From: an uncultured Clostridia bacterium
Lineage (GTDB): Bacteria > Bacillota > Clostridia > Oscillospirales > Acutalibacteraceae
DNA: 64,000 bases
Assembly: GCA_946531445.1 (NCBI GenBank)
Contig: CAMNAP010000001.1
Coordinates: forward strand, 1 to 64,000
Reading direction: 5' to 3'
Shown here piece by piece: positions 28,037-37,619 of this stretch; position 1 is the first letter of the stretch; the number at the start of each line of letters is the position of its first letter. Below the pieces are notes generated by a model. That model saw nothing but the letters and a program-made list of their open reading frames with translations. It was not told the origin of the DNA and ran no database searches. A program made the position numbers and the translations under genes.

Positions 28037-31000
28037 ATGAAAGGATTAAAAAGAACAATTGCGGTATCACTTTCAGTGCTGATGTTAATCTGCGCTATGC
28101 CGTTTAATGCAATTACGGCAAGTGCGGCAGGAGATGTCAGCAATATTAGCGCGCTCAAAACACAGATTGATAATTACGTCGGCATGATGGGCGGCACAAC
28201 ATATGTAAATATGGAAGCCGCTTATGAAAAGTATATTGCGGCTGTGAAGCTGTATGACGCCGCAGTTTACGGAACTAACGGCGAGGACGTGACCGACGCA
28301 AAGCTCGTAGACGCAAAGAATGAACTTGTTGGCGCTATTGCAAATATGACTGCGTGGAGTAAATCAACTGCAAACGCAACATATCAGTTTGCAGGTGACA
28401 CAGGAAGCCTTGGCTCAAATGTTTCAGGACTTTTATATGCGTCTACCCCTGCTAATTTTCCTCATGCAACACGTATAACTGCGAGTAATGAGCCTATGGA
28501 AATGGTCGGTATTGCTCCGTATAAAGTAGTTGTACTTTACGACGGAACAACAACCACGAAAATCCCTGTAATGTTTGCGGCGCGAAACAGCGGTGCGACT
28601 TTAGGTTATGACCGTGCAATGTGCGGTTGGTATCCCACAAACGCATATAATGTTGCAACAGATAACGCAAATTTCAAGCTTTCAGGTGCCTGGGCAAACA
28701 GATATGAAACAGGTAACAAGGATGAGCCTGATACTAAAATATTGAGATGGACTTCGGGTGGTTCAAATGGTCATTCAAAAACCATGGCGGGATATAATAA
28801 CTCCACATCTGAATCCGCTACGGGTAACGATAATATAAAGCAGGGTTCAAATGCGTCAAGTTTCTATTCTTTTGCAAACACGTTAAATTATGTAGGCGGC
28901 GCTTCGGGCTTTACAAACGGACTCAAGACCGTTAATATGTACTGGCGCGGAAGACACGATACAAAAGAAAAGGGAAATCTTTTTAGCAGAAAATGGGGAA
29001 GTTATTACTATCAGGCTGTTCAGCCAAGCGGTCACGTTTATTACGTAATTGACTATAAGTCTGCGCTTGACCAGATAAGCGCTAAAAAGTCGCTTCTCAA
29101 CTTTAACGGCAAAGAGTATTTAAACGGCGATTTAACTTCGCTTTTGACTAACTTTGATAATTGCACCGTATCAGTTACGAACAGCGGATATACAGATTCT
29201 AACGTTGCAACTAAGGCAAGCGATATTGCGAGCACGCTTAGCTCTGGAGCTTCGGGCTTAAGCAATATAAGCTCAGTCAGTGACAGCTGTGCAAACTTCA
29301 AATCGCTTAAGACTGTTATTGATACAGCCGCTTCTGGCGATTTAAAGGGCGTAAGAGGCGAATACGCATATAACAATGCTGATTTAAAGTGGACTACTAC
29401 TTCTTACAACAACTTTAAAACCGCATACGAAAATGCACAGGCTGTATTTGACAACGCTCTGAAAAACGGTTACAGCGCGGCGGCAAACACAACTGCAGGA
29501 AACTGTAAAACAGCGCTTGATACTGCATACAGCAATCTTGCAGAGCGAGCTGACTTTACACAGATTGATACAGACGCTGCAGCAGGAAGCAAGTATAATA
29601 AGGCAGTTGCTGCAAATTATACGTATGATTCATATCTTCCGTTTGCACAGGCAAGAAAAACTGTAAACGACTATGCAGCGCTTGCTCAAGCAACAAAGCT
29701 CGATACGGCTAAAGCTACAGAGCAGGCAAATCTGGATAATGCTCACAGTAATCTTGAAACTGCTTTTAATAATCTTGTTGCTGTAGACGATTCCTCAAAA
29801 TATGAGGCGTTTGATAAAGCGCTTCAGGTTGTAAGAACGGAAATTGCGCAAACAAATAAATATTCTTCGGCTTCAATAAGCGCTATGACAAGTGTTGCTG
29901 ATACGCAGGAGGCTGCGGTATATCATACTGTTACGGCGTCTGAAGCTGATATCCTAGGCGTTGCCGCAAATACCAAGTTAAAGCGCACCTCCGCATCGGA
30001 TAATACAGATAATAATACTGCGGCGCTTCTTAACGGCGTTAATACGGTTATCTCGGCATCGACAAGTTATAACAGCTTCAGCGTAACATATGTTGTAAAC
30101 AGAGACGGCACGCAGGTAAGCAGTAATACAGAAAACGGTATTGCGTTCGGTTCTTCAAGAACCTATGCTCTTCCGTCAGACTTTATAAGCGGCGAAGATA
30201 CTGTTAAATGGACAACTGTTACTGACGGAGGCGGAACAAATACTGTTATGGGTGATACAGAGCTTACTAAAAAAATCAGCTCAAATCTTACTATAACTGC
30301 CGATATAACCAGTGCTCCCGTAAGCGCAGGCTATATTTACAAATACTATAACGCTAACGGAAAGCACGTGTATTCAGATACTCACGAAACAAACGATTAC
30401 AGCAATTTTGAGAGCATTAAGCCATATGTATCAATGCCTATGATGGTTGTAAGTGATTGGTATAAAGAGGTTGATGAAAACAACAAGGTTGTAACCGTTA
30501 AAGCTGTTTACACAACTGACGGAAACATATCACTTTCTGCTCATAACGGCACGGTTACAAACAGTAAGGGCGAAACCGTTTCTGCAGAAACAACAGTTGC
30601 TTATAATAAAAACTTTACCGTTACGTATTCAGGCAATAACACCTTCTGGGCGTGGGCGGTAAAGACAGGCAATAAGTATTCTGTTGCTTCTTACAGCAGC
30701 AGTTATGATTTCTATTCTCACTGCAACCTTGAATTTGTTCCGATTTACAAGGACGGTTCAAACTATTATTACGACACTCCTGACGGTGCGGTTCTTGTAA
30801 CAGCTTCAACCATTTCCTCAACGCCGAATAACTACTTCGGTTATGATGAGGACAGTTATGTTAAGTTTAAGCTTGACAGAAAAGCTCCGTTTATCGGAAT
30901 AGTCGGAAAAGCAGTTGTAGATGAAACAAAGTGCAGAGCATATTGTCTTGTAACTCAGGGCGCTTCAGTCGATTACACGAAAGTTGGTATTAAGTACAGT

Positions 31001-31183
31001 AAAACTGCACAGAATCCTTCAGGAAACGCCTCAACAGCTATAGGCAACGTTCTTGATACAGGTCAGTACAGCGTTACGCTTTCAAATACAAGCTACGAAA
31101 ACGGAAAATTCATAGCAACGGTAAACTATGATTTTCCATATTCAGTAACTCTTGACGTAATGGAATCAACTGATATGGTTTAA
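28037..31183 (+). CDS. Large secreted surface protein with FIVAR-like helical repeats
   Basis: Signal peptide MKGLKRTIAVSLSVLMLICAMPFNAITASAA; repeated helical segments ending Y.NLAER / NLETAFNNLV; SD ggagg before ATG 28037. Confidence 0.8.
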   Translation: MKGLKRTIAVSLSVLMLICAMPFNAITASAAGDVSNISALKTQIDNYVGMMGGTTYVNMEAAYEKYIAAVKLYDAAVYGTNGEDVTDAKLVDAKNELVGAIANMTAWSKSTANATYQFAGDTGSLGSNVSGLLYASTPANFPHATRITASNEPMEMVGIAPYKVVVLYDGTTTTKIPVMFAARNSGATLGYDRAMCGWYPTNAYNVATDNANFKLSGAWANRYETGNKDEPDTKILRWTSGGSNGHSKTMAGYNNSTSESATGNDNIKQGSNASSFYSFANTLNYVGGASGFTNGLKTVNMYWRGRHDTKEKGNLFSRKWGSYYYQAVQPSGHVYYVIDYKSALDQISAKKSLLNFNGKEYLNGDLTSLLTNFDNCTVSVTNSGYTDSNVATKASDIASTLSSGASGLSNISSVSDSCANFKSLKTVIDTAASGDLKGVRGEYAYNNADLKWTTTSYNNFKTAYENAQAVFDNALKNGYSAAANTTAGNCKTALDTAYSNLAERADFTQIDTDAAAGSKYNKAVAANYTYDSYLPFAQARKTVNDYAALAQATKLDTAKATEQANLDNAHSNLETAFNNLVAVDDSSKYEAFDKALQVVRTEIAQTNKYSSASISAMTSVADTQEAAVYHTVTASEADILGVAANTKLKRTSASDNTDNNTAALLNGVNTVISASTSYNSFSVTYVVNRDGTQVSSNTENGIAFGSSRTYALPSDFISGEDTVKWTTVTDGGGTNTVMGDTELTKKISSNLTITADITSAPVSAGYIYKYYNANGKHVYSDTHETNDYSNFESIKPYVSMPMMVVSDWYKEVDENNKVVTVKAVYTTDGNISLSAHNGTVTNSKGETVSAETTVAYNKNFTVTYSGNNTFWAWAVKTGNKYSVASYSSSYDFYSHCNLEFVPIYKDGSNYYYDTPDGAVLVTASTISSTPNNYFGYDEDSYVKFKLDRKAPFIGIVGKAVVDETKCRAYCLVTQGASVDYTKVGIKYSKTAQNPSGNASTAIGNVLDTGQYSVTLSNTSYENGKFIATVNYDFPYSVTLDVMESTDMV

Positions 31184-31199
31184 TAGGGAGGCATGGCAA

Positions 31200-31322
31200 A
31201 TGAAAAGAGAGTATTTGTCTCCTGAGGCAGAAATTGAAAAATTTACTATAGCCGATGTTGTTACAGCGTCGCAGGACCCGGGCGGAGAAGGCTCGGGTAA
31301 CGAAGGAGATACAGAATTCTAA
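31200..31322 (+). CDS. 40-aa small peptide MKREYLSPEAEIEKFTIADVVTASQDPGGEGSGNEGDTEF
   Basis: smORF absent from the supplied ORF track; SD gggagg 8-9 nt upstream; stop followed directly by a terminator. Confidence 0.65.
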   Translation: MKREYLSPEAEIEKFTIADVVTASQDPGGEGSGNEGDTEF

Positions 31323-31330
31323 GTAAAAAC

Positions 31331-31368
31331 AAAAGAGCAGAGGTTGTTTTCACAATCTCTGCTCTTTT
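31331..31368. terminator. Bidirectional terminator
   Basis: aaaagagcagaggttgttttcacaatctctgctctttt between convergent genes. Confidence 0.85.
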
Positions 31369-31377
31369 AATTTGCGT

Positions 31378-33606
31378 TTATTGAGCTATGCTTTTATCTA
31401 CAATATTAATCTGGTTTGTATAGGCTGTTGTGAGCTTGCCGTCGGGTGAATAGTAAACTACATAACCTCTTGCCGACCAGTTATATTTTGATGTGAGCTT
31501 ATTTATATTTGTAATATAAATGCCACTCTCGTCAACGCCCTCGTATTTGCTTACAAGGTTTTTGTTATTTATTGTAAGAGCAAACTCAAGCGGATTGAAT
31601 AAGTCTGCATTTGCTTTGTAGAAGCACGTTCCTATTTCAACAACCTTTGAAGAATCGGGAATGTCAGCTGCCATTATAAACGAGCCTGCGTAGCTTAAAT
31701 CTTCCTTTTGTACAAGGTCGTATGTGAGCGTCAGCGCGGGAGTAATTCCGTCTGATGAATGAGGCTGTTCGGGAAGTGTAACGCCGAGTGAATTGTAAAT
31801 CGGCTCAACCGTACAGTCGTAGCCGCTTCTCAGCCTTGAAAGAAGCTGTGACGGGGAATAATCCCATCTTCCGTTTGTATAACCGTATTTGTACGGAACA
31901 GCGGGGAATACTTCTTCAATAGCTGTAACGCTAAACCATTCCTGAGTCGTTTTTGTAACCTGTTCAACAATCTGACCTGTGTCGTTTGTAAAGGTAAGCG
32001 TGCTTGTTGAAACAGGAATGAATATCGCCTTCAGCGACGTATTTGATGTAAGAGTAAATGTATACTCCAAATCTCTTGAAAGGTAGCGCTGTGTAACGGT
32101 TTCGTACCAGCCCTCAAATCTGTAGCCGTCCTCAACTACTGCCGTAAGCGTTACGCTGTCACCAAATACGGCGTTAACTCTTTTCGGTGCGCTGTATTCA
32201 GCTTCATTAACGGTAAAGCTTGCCGCTCCGCCTTCCGCGCTGCTTATTGATAATTCAAGATAGGGAACAAGCTCATTAATCTTTGTAAGTATCTCAGTTG
32301 TTTTTTCGTCTACAGCATACTGCGGATAAGCAAGACGGCTGTACTCTGTCAAGTTAATATACTTTACAAAGCTTGTATATAATGAATTGTAAGACTCTGA
32401 TGTGTAGTCATTCGGATTAAGAGATTTTGCAATACTTGTTGCCGAAACAAGTGCCGAAATGTCATTTTCAAACTCGTTACCCGTGTAACCGCAAATGTCG
32501 CATATTGCTGTGTACTCATCGTTTTCATCGCTGTATACATATGAATATGTGTGGGGCACTGTTGCAACGGTTTCCTGCGGTGTGATTATTTCTCCGCAAA
32601 CGCTGCAGCGGCTTCCTTCGGTCAGTCCTGTTTCTGAACAGCTTGGCTCAACTGCGGGTATAACCTCGGGCGTATGTCCCGTTGCTGTAATGGGCATAAG
32701 CTTTACATCACCACATCGTGTACAGGTGTATTCCTTTACGCCTTTTTTCGTACAGGTTGGCTCATATAACACCTCTTCTTCATAGAGATGTCCGAGCGGT
32801 TCAACAGACTCTGTATATGTATCGCCGCAGAAGGAGCAGATATACGTTCTAACGCCTTCCACGGTACAGCCCGGCGCCGTTGTAACGCTGTCAATATATG
32901 AATGATGAAACGTATTGTCGTAATAGCAGGGGTTTTGCTTACGTTCATTATAGCCGTCAATCGCGGTTGAGAGGTCGTCAAAGTAAATGCTCTCGCCCGT
33001 ATTGATGTAATCGTCAATCAGCGCGTCAATCGTTTCATCAGGCAGGTTGCCGTCGCTTGTAAAGCCGTCTTTACCTACGTTAATAACATTGCTTACAAGT
33101 CCGAGCCAGTTGCCTGAAAACGCGTTAATTGCGCCCTTTACTACTTCAACGAGTACGTCGGTTGAAACAAACGAGCTGTCGCCCTGAACGGTACGGAGTC
33201 CCGTACATCCAATCATAGCCTTAGAGGACATACTTGTGTTTGAAACAAGCGTCGGCTTGATTTCAAGCGTGTCCACGCTCTTAATGTTTGCAAAAACATA
33301 ATCGCCTATGCGCTGTACGTCATTCTCAATAACGATACGCGTTATGTCGCTTCTGCCTGCAAACGGGCCTTCGTCAGCGCTCGGATAATCGGGCGTTCTC
33401 GCAGGGGAGATGCCGTCTCCCGTAAGGTAGAGAACCCGTTCATCCTTGTCAACAATGTAGTAAGCTGTGTTTGTGCCGTCGGTTAAAACGCCGCGCTCAA
33501 AATAGCGTATCTGGTCTGCAAACGCGTTGAAGCCGAAGCCGAACAGCATCGTTACAGCTACTGCAATCGCTGTAAATAAAGACAGTATTCTGTTTTTCAT
33601 TTTCAT
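31378..33606 (-). CDS. Large secreted surface protein with leucine-rich-like segment, CxxCG repeats and InlB B-repeat-like domain
   Basis: Signal peptide; repeats GH…PTCTKKGVKEYTCTRCGD…; YSAPKRVNAVFGDSVTLTAVVEDGYRFEGWY. Confidence 0.8.
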   Translation of the reverse strand: MKMKNRILSLFTAIAVAVTMLFGFGFNAFADQIRYFERGVLTDGTNTAYYIVDKDERVLYLTGDGISPARTPDYPSADEGPFAGRSDITRIVIENDVQRIGDYVFANIKSVDTLEIKPTLVSNTSMSSKAMIGCTGLRTVQGDSSFVSTDVLVEVVKGAINAFSGNWLGLVSNVINVGKDGFTSDGNLPDETIDALIDDYINTGESIYFDDLSTAIDGYNERKQNPCYYDNTFHHSYIDSVTTAPGCTVEGVRTYICSFCGDTYTESVEPLGHLYEEEVLYEPTCTKKGVKEYTCTRCGDVKLMPITATGHTPEVIPAVEPSCSETGLTEGSRCSVCGEIITPQETVATVPHTYSYVYSDENDEYTAICDICGYTGNEFENDISALVSATSIAKSLNPNDYTSESYNSLYTSFVKYINLTEYSRLAYPQYAVDEKTTEILTKINELVPYLELSISSAEGGAASFTVNEAEYSAPKRVNAVFGDSVTLTAVVEDGYRFEGWYETVTQRYLSRDLEYTFTLTSNTSLKAIFIPVSTSTLTFTNDTGQIVEQVTKTTQEWFSVTAIEEVFPAVPYKYGYTNGRWDYSPSQLLSRLRSGYDCTVEPIYNSLGVTLPEQPHSSDGITPALTLTYDLVQKEDLSYAGSFIMAADIPDSSKVVEIGTCFYKANADLFNPLEFALTINNKNLVSKYEGVDESGIYITNINKLTSKYNWSARGYVVYYSPDGKLTTAYTNQINIVDKSIAQ

Positions 33607-33758
33607 TTTTTATCACCTTCGTTTTCGGTGTTTAAACTTTCTCAACTTAAATATAACACATATTTATTTCAATGTAAACATTTTATTTACGGTGCCACTT
33701 GCAACAGCTCAGCATTTTTGATATACTTATTTCATACTAATATGACGGGAGAATAATT

Positions 33759-34904
33759 ATGCAGGTTTATCCACAGGTTGAAGAATATATGAATAAAATC
33801 GGTCTTAAGTATATTAAGAACGGCAATGAGTTTATTGCAGGCCTTGCTATGAGAACAGACAGAGCGTACGCAAAGGAAATGGCGGCTGAGCTCAACTCAA
33901 GAGCAGAGGGCGCGCCGAAAAACAACACAAGGTTTTATGAGCTTAAAAACCGCTCGCTTGAGGGCTCGGTTTATATCTCTGCGGCGTTTGACAGCGGCGT
34001 ATTCAGACATATCGGAAATATTATAATTGACTGCGGTGAAAAGCTTGGCGGCAAGGTGCTTGATTTGTGCTGCGACTGCGGAATCGTAACCTGCTTTATG
34101 GCTAAAAATTTCCCTGAGTCTCACTTTGTCGGCATAGATATTAATGAAAGCGCAATCAAAAACGCAAAGGAGCTTGCGGAGTGGTTCGGACTTTCAAACG
34201 TTGAATTTGTATGCAGCGATGTATACGAGCTTGACCTCGGCGAAAAGTTTAATGCCGTTACTTCCTTCAGAAGTCTCCTTGACGCAGCTGACAAAAAGAC
34301 AAAAGGGCTTAATTTCATAGGCGACAGAGATAAGAGGGAAGAGTCGTACAAAGAGGCGTTTTCTGATTTTGCCGACGCTGTAGACAGACACCTTGCAGAC
34401 GACGGCTTTGTTCTGAGCGTTGAAAGATACACCGCTGAATACGGCTGGCTCGGCTGGATGGCGGCGCTCGGCGAAAAGGGTATTTACGCAACAGCTGATT
34501 CACATCTTATGCGCGCGCAGGATATTTCTTCCGTTAAGGAATACTCCGTTACATATGCTAAGAGAGATGAAAAAACAGACGCGCTTGAAGTGTTCACCGA
34601 AGCTATGGCTAAGGATTTCAAAGCCGGAACAGGCTACGACGGGGGAATGGCTGAGTTTGCAATTTATTATGACAGTGACGGCGAAATCAAGCTTTATGAT
34701 GTTATAAAAAATAACAGGGTTATTCATCAGTTTGCGTTTGCCGTTTCCAAAAAGGGCAAGGGTATGTATTATGACGCTTCTAACGATAACAGAAAAATAA
34801 AATACTATAATATGAAGAAGCACGAAACAATGCTCAGCGACTTTGAAAAGAAGCTTGCGCTTTATGACAGAGACGTTTACGAGGTTGTTGAATATACTAA
34901 ATAA
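33759..34904 (+). CDS. SAM-dependent class I methyltransferase
   Basis: GKVLDLCCDCGIVTCFMAKNFPESHFVGIDINESAIKNAKE motif I/II. Confidence 0.75.
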   Translation: MQVYPQVEEYMNKIGLKYIKNGNEFIAGLAMRTDRAYAKEMAAELNSRAEGAPKNNTRFYELKNRSLEGSVYISAAFDSGVFRHIGNIIIDCGEKLGGKVLDLCCDCGIVTCFMAKNFPESHFVGIDINESAIKNAKELAEWFGLSNVEFVCSDVYELDLGEKFNAVTSFRSLLDAADKKTKGLNFIGDRDKREESYKEAFSDFADAVDRHLADDGFVLSVERYTAEYGWLGWMAALGEKGIYATADSHLMRAQDISSVKEYSVTYAKRDEKTDALEVFTEAMAKDFKAGTGYDGGMAEFAIYYDSDGEIKLYDVIKNNRVIHQFAFAVSKKGKGMYYDASNDNRKIKYYNMKKHETMLSDFEKKLALYDRDVYEVVEYTK

Positions 34905-35033
34905 ATAGACAATATAAATAGACAATAATAGAGAAAATCTATAATAAATATCTAATCATTTGTTAAATGTGACAAATATACTGTTCACAATTTGTTAATG
35001 TTTCACAAAATTTTACAGTATTGTAAATTTCTC

Positions 35034-35062
35034 TTGTATTAATTGATAAAAAATGGTACAAT
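35034..35062 (+). promoter_or_regulatory. Candidate promoter of the Tad locus
   Basis: TTGTAT (35034-35039), 17-nt spacer, TACAAT (35057-35062). Confidence 0.5.
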
Positions 35063-35116
35063 GTGAATGAAGAAAAATATAAATTTGCACAAGGTGCAGA
35101 TTTTCCAGGAGAGAAA

Positions 35117-35818
35117 ATGAATAATAAAACTATTGTTTTCAAAATAATTGTTTTTATTGTTTACGGTTTAATTTTAGGAATTGTTACAATTCTATTGTCA
35201 AAAAAACTGACATTATCGAGAACTGAAGACCCCGGCCAGGTAGCACCTCTGAACAAAACCCCGGTCAGACTGCTGTCGGTAGCGCTCGGGATTGCGGCTT
35301 CTGCAGGAGTTGTGTTTACAACACAGAGTTATATAGATATAGCTAAGAACCTGCTTCTTTTGATTCCGATATTCAGTATTGCGTTTGTGGACGCATTAGT
35401 AAGAAAAATACCAAATCCGTTACTGCTTTCAATGCTTTTAATAGATATCGGATTTCTTATATACGATTGCGTTAAGGCTGAAAACGCTGACGACATTGTG
35501 AATAATATTTTCGCATTTTTAATCAGCTTTGTATTCGGATTTGTTGTATGCCTGCTACCGAGCCTGTTGAAAATCCCTATGGGAGCAGGCGATATAAAGT
35601 ACAGTGCTGTTATAGGCGCAACGCTTTATATGCTTGGCTATTTCCAGGCGATGGTGCTTATGGCACTACTTGTAGCATTGTTCTACATAATACTCAAGAT
35701 TACTAAAAAGGGAACAATCAAAACCCAGATTCCTATGGGACCGTTCCTCTCGGTAGGAACAGTGATTACGCTGTGCTTCCCGATTTCAAATCTTGTAGGC
35801 AACATTAGTTTATTTTGA
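35117..35818 (+). CDS. Prepilin peptidase (A24 family; TadV/CpaA-like)
   Basis: FSIAFVDALVRKIPNPLLL and PMGAGDIKYSAVIGA aspartyl motifs. Confidence 0.88.
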   Translation: MNNKTIVFKIIVFIVYGLILGIVTILLSKKLTLSRTEDPGQVAPLNKTPVRLLSVALGIAASAGVVFTTQSYIDIAKNLLLLIPIFSIAFVDALVRKIPNPLLLSMLLIDIGFLIYDCVKAENADDIVNNIFAFLISFVFGFVVCLLPSLLKIPMGAGDIKYSAVIGATLYMLGYFQAMVLMALLVALFYIILKITKKGTIKTQIPMGPFLSVGTVITLCFPISNLVGNISLF

Positions 35819-35885
35819 AGGCGCTTGCGTCTTTTGAAATAAAAAAATTCAGAATTCAACTTAAATTTTTGAAAGGAGAAAAATC

Positions 35886-36038
35886 ATGACATTTTTAAGA
35901 GATGAAAATGGACAGGGCATGGTAGAATACGCTCTTATTCTTGGTCTCATCGCTGTTGCAGCTGTTGTAGTACTTATCGTACTTGGACCGAAAATCAAGA
36001 CTCTCTTCCAGAAGGCTAACGACAACGTTCCTGCATAA
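35886..36038 (+). CDS. flp: Flp-type pilin
   Basis: 50-aa MTFLRDENGQGMVEYALILGLIAVAAVVVLIVLGPKIKTLFQKANDNVPA; absent from the supplied ORF track. Confidence 0.93.
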   Translation: MTFLRDENGQGMVEYALILGLIAVAAVVVLIVLGPKIKTLFQKANDNVPA

Positions 36039-36070
36039 TTGTAGGCGTACTAATTTAAAGAAAACGGGGC

Positions 36071-36092
36071 GGGGCAACCTGCCCCAATTTTC
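36071..36092 (+). terminator. Weak terminator/attenuator between flp and tadE
   Basis: ggggcaacctgcccc followed by aattttc. Confidence 0.55.
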
Positions 36093-36115
36093 AATAATTA
36101 TAAGGCGGTGATTGT

Positions 36116-36685
36116 TTGAAAAACCGTAAAAAGAGGAGAAGAGAAAGCGGTCAGGCAATGGTTGAATTTGCTCTGGTACTGCCGCTGTTTCTGCTTCTTG
36201 TTATGGGCATACTTGATTTCGGCTGGCTTTTCTATAACTATATCGCTATAGAAAACTCCGCAAGAAACGCTGCCCGTATTGCATGCGTTGAATATACGGA
36301 CACGTGTTACGACACTACACAGAAGCGTCCTATATCAACGAAAAACTTTGACCCTAAGGTTGTAGAGAACAATACTGACGAAAACGCGTATACTGACGAG
36401 GAGAGACATATTGTTTCAACCGTTGCAAACAGTATTCCCGATAGCGTTAATATTGAAAGTATTAAGATTACTTACACCTACGACGACAGAATTCAACAGA
36501 ATAACGCGTGGAACGATTACAACGTTGTTGACCGTTCTGAGGGCGACGTGCAGGTTACTGTAAAGGGCAAGATTCATGTTCTTACACCTGTTCTCGGTGT
36601 ATTCAGTGACCATATGCAAAAAAACCTTACGGCTACTTCTACATATAAGGTTGAAACACGCCCCGCTAGTGACGGCGACGATTAA
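36116..36685 (+). CDS. TadE-like pilus assembly protein
   Basis: ESGQAMVEFALVLPLFLLLVMGILDFGWLFYNY; TTG start with SD aaggcgg. Confidence 0.88.
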   Translation: MKNRKKRRRESGQAMVEFALVLPLFLLLVMGILDFGWLFYNYIAIENSARNAARIACVEYTDTCYDTTQKRPISTKNFDPKVVENNTDENAYTDEERHIVSTVANSIPDSVNIESIKITYTYDDRIQQNNAWNDYNVVDRSEGDVQVTVKGKIHVLTPVLGVFSDHMQKNLTATSTYKVETRPASDGDD

Positions 36686-36809
36686 AGACTGATGACAATC
36701 GGTCTTATTTGGCGTGGAAATAACAGATTCTAATTTTAGAGTCTTTTAATATATATTAAAAACTTTAAAGCTATCAAGGCTTGAAAAAATCAAAAAAGAG
36801 GGAAAATTT

Positions 36810-37574
36810 ATGAAGAAGGTCTATTTAATCGCTGTTGTATTTGCACTTATTGCAGGTCTTGCAACCTATATGTTTGCATCCAACATCAACAAAAAAACAA
36901 CTATCAAGGACAGAGAAACGGTAAGCGTTGTTGTTGCGCTTAAGGATATTCCTGAAAACACAATGATTTCTGAGGAAATGCTCACAAGCGACGCAGGATA
37001 TTTTGCAGTGAGAAATATCATTAAGGAAGACGCAATCCCGAATCATATCGGTAAGATTGCAGAGCTTAAGGAGCTTGTAACAAATATTGATATTTATACG
37101 GGCGAGCAGCTCAGCACTACAAGATTTGTAAGCCCTGACGATGAATCGGTAGGTCTTTCGTTCAAGCTTTCGTCAGGTAAGGTTGCTTATTCAATTCAGG
37201 CGAGCAACACAAACGGTGTTGACGGCTTTATCAGCCCCGGCGACGTTGTAGATGTTCTCACATTTGAAACCGACCAGACCGGTAAAGTTCAAACAAAGGT
37301 TGCTTACAGAGCGCTTAACGTAATCAGAGTTTCCAACAGTAAGGAAAATGACGCTGCACAGTCTAAGGACGCCAAGGTGTCTGAATATAATTCAATTACC
37401 GTAGAGGTTACAGAGAAGCAGGCGCTTCAGCTTTATGAAATTGAAAATTCAAAGACATTCAAGCTCGTTCTTAATTCCAAGAGAGTTGATAACAAGCAGG
37501 CTCAGAACGGTCAGAATAATCAGGCTCAGACAGAGCAGCAGACTCAGCAGGCAGAGCCCGCTACACAGGCATAA
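36810..37574 (+). CDS. cpaB: Flp pilus assembly protein CpaB/RcpC
   Basis: N-terminal TM; SAF-like domain VVVALKDIPENTMISEEML; VDGFISPGDVVDVLT. Confidence 0.9.
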   Translation: MKKVYLIAVVFALIAGLATYMFASNINKKTTIKDRETVSVVVALKDIPENTMISEEMLTSDAGYFAVRNIIKEDAIPNHIGKIAELKELVTNIDIYTGEQLSTTRFVSPDDESVGLSFKLSSGKVAYSIQASNTNGVDGFISPGDVVDVLTFETDQTGKVQTKVAYRALNVIRVSNSKENDAAQSKDAKVSEYNSITVEVTEKQALQLYEIENSKTFKLVLNSKRVDNKQAQNGQNNQAQTEQQTQQAEPATQA

Positions 37575-37619
37575 GCTTCTGACGTTAAAATTTACTAAGG
37601 TTTGGAGACGGAAAAATTT

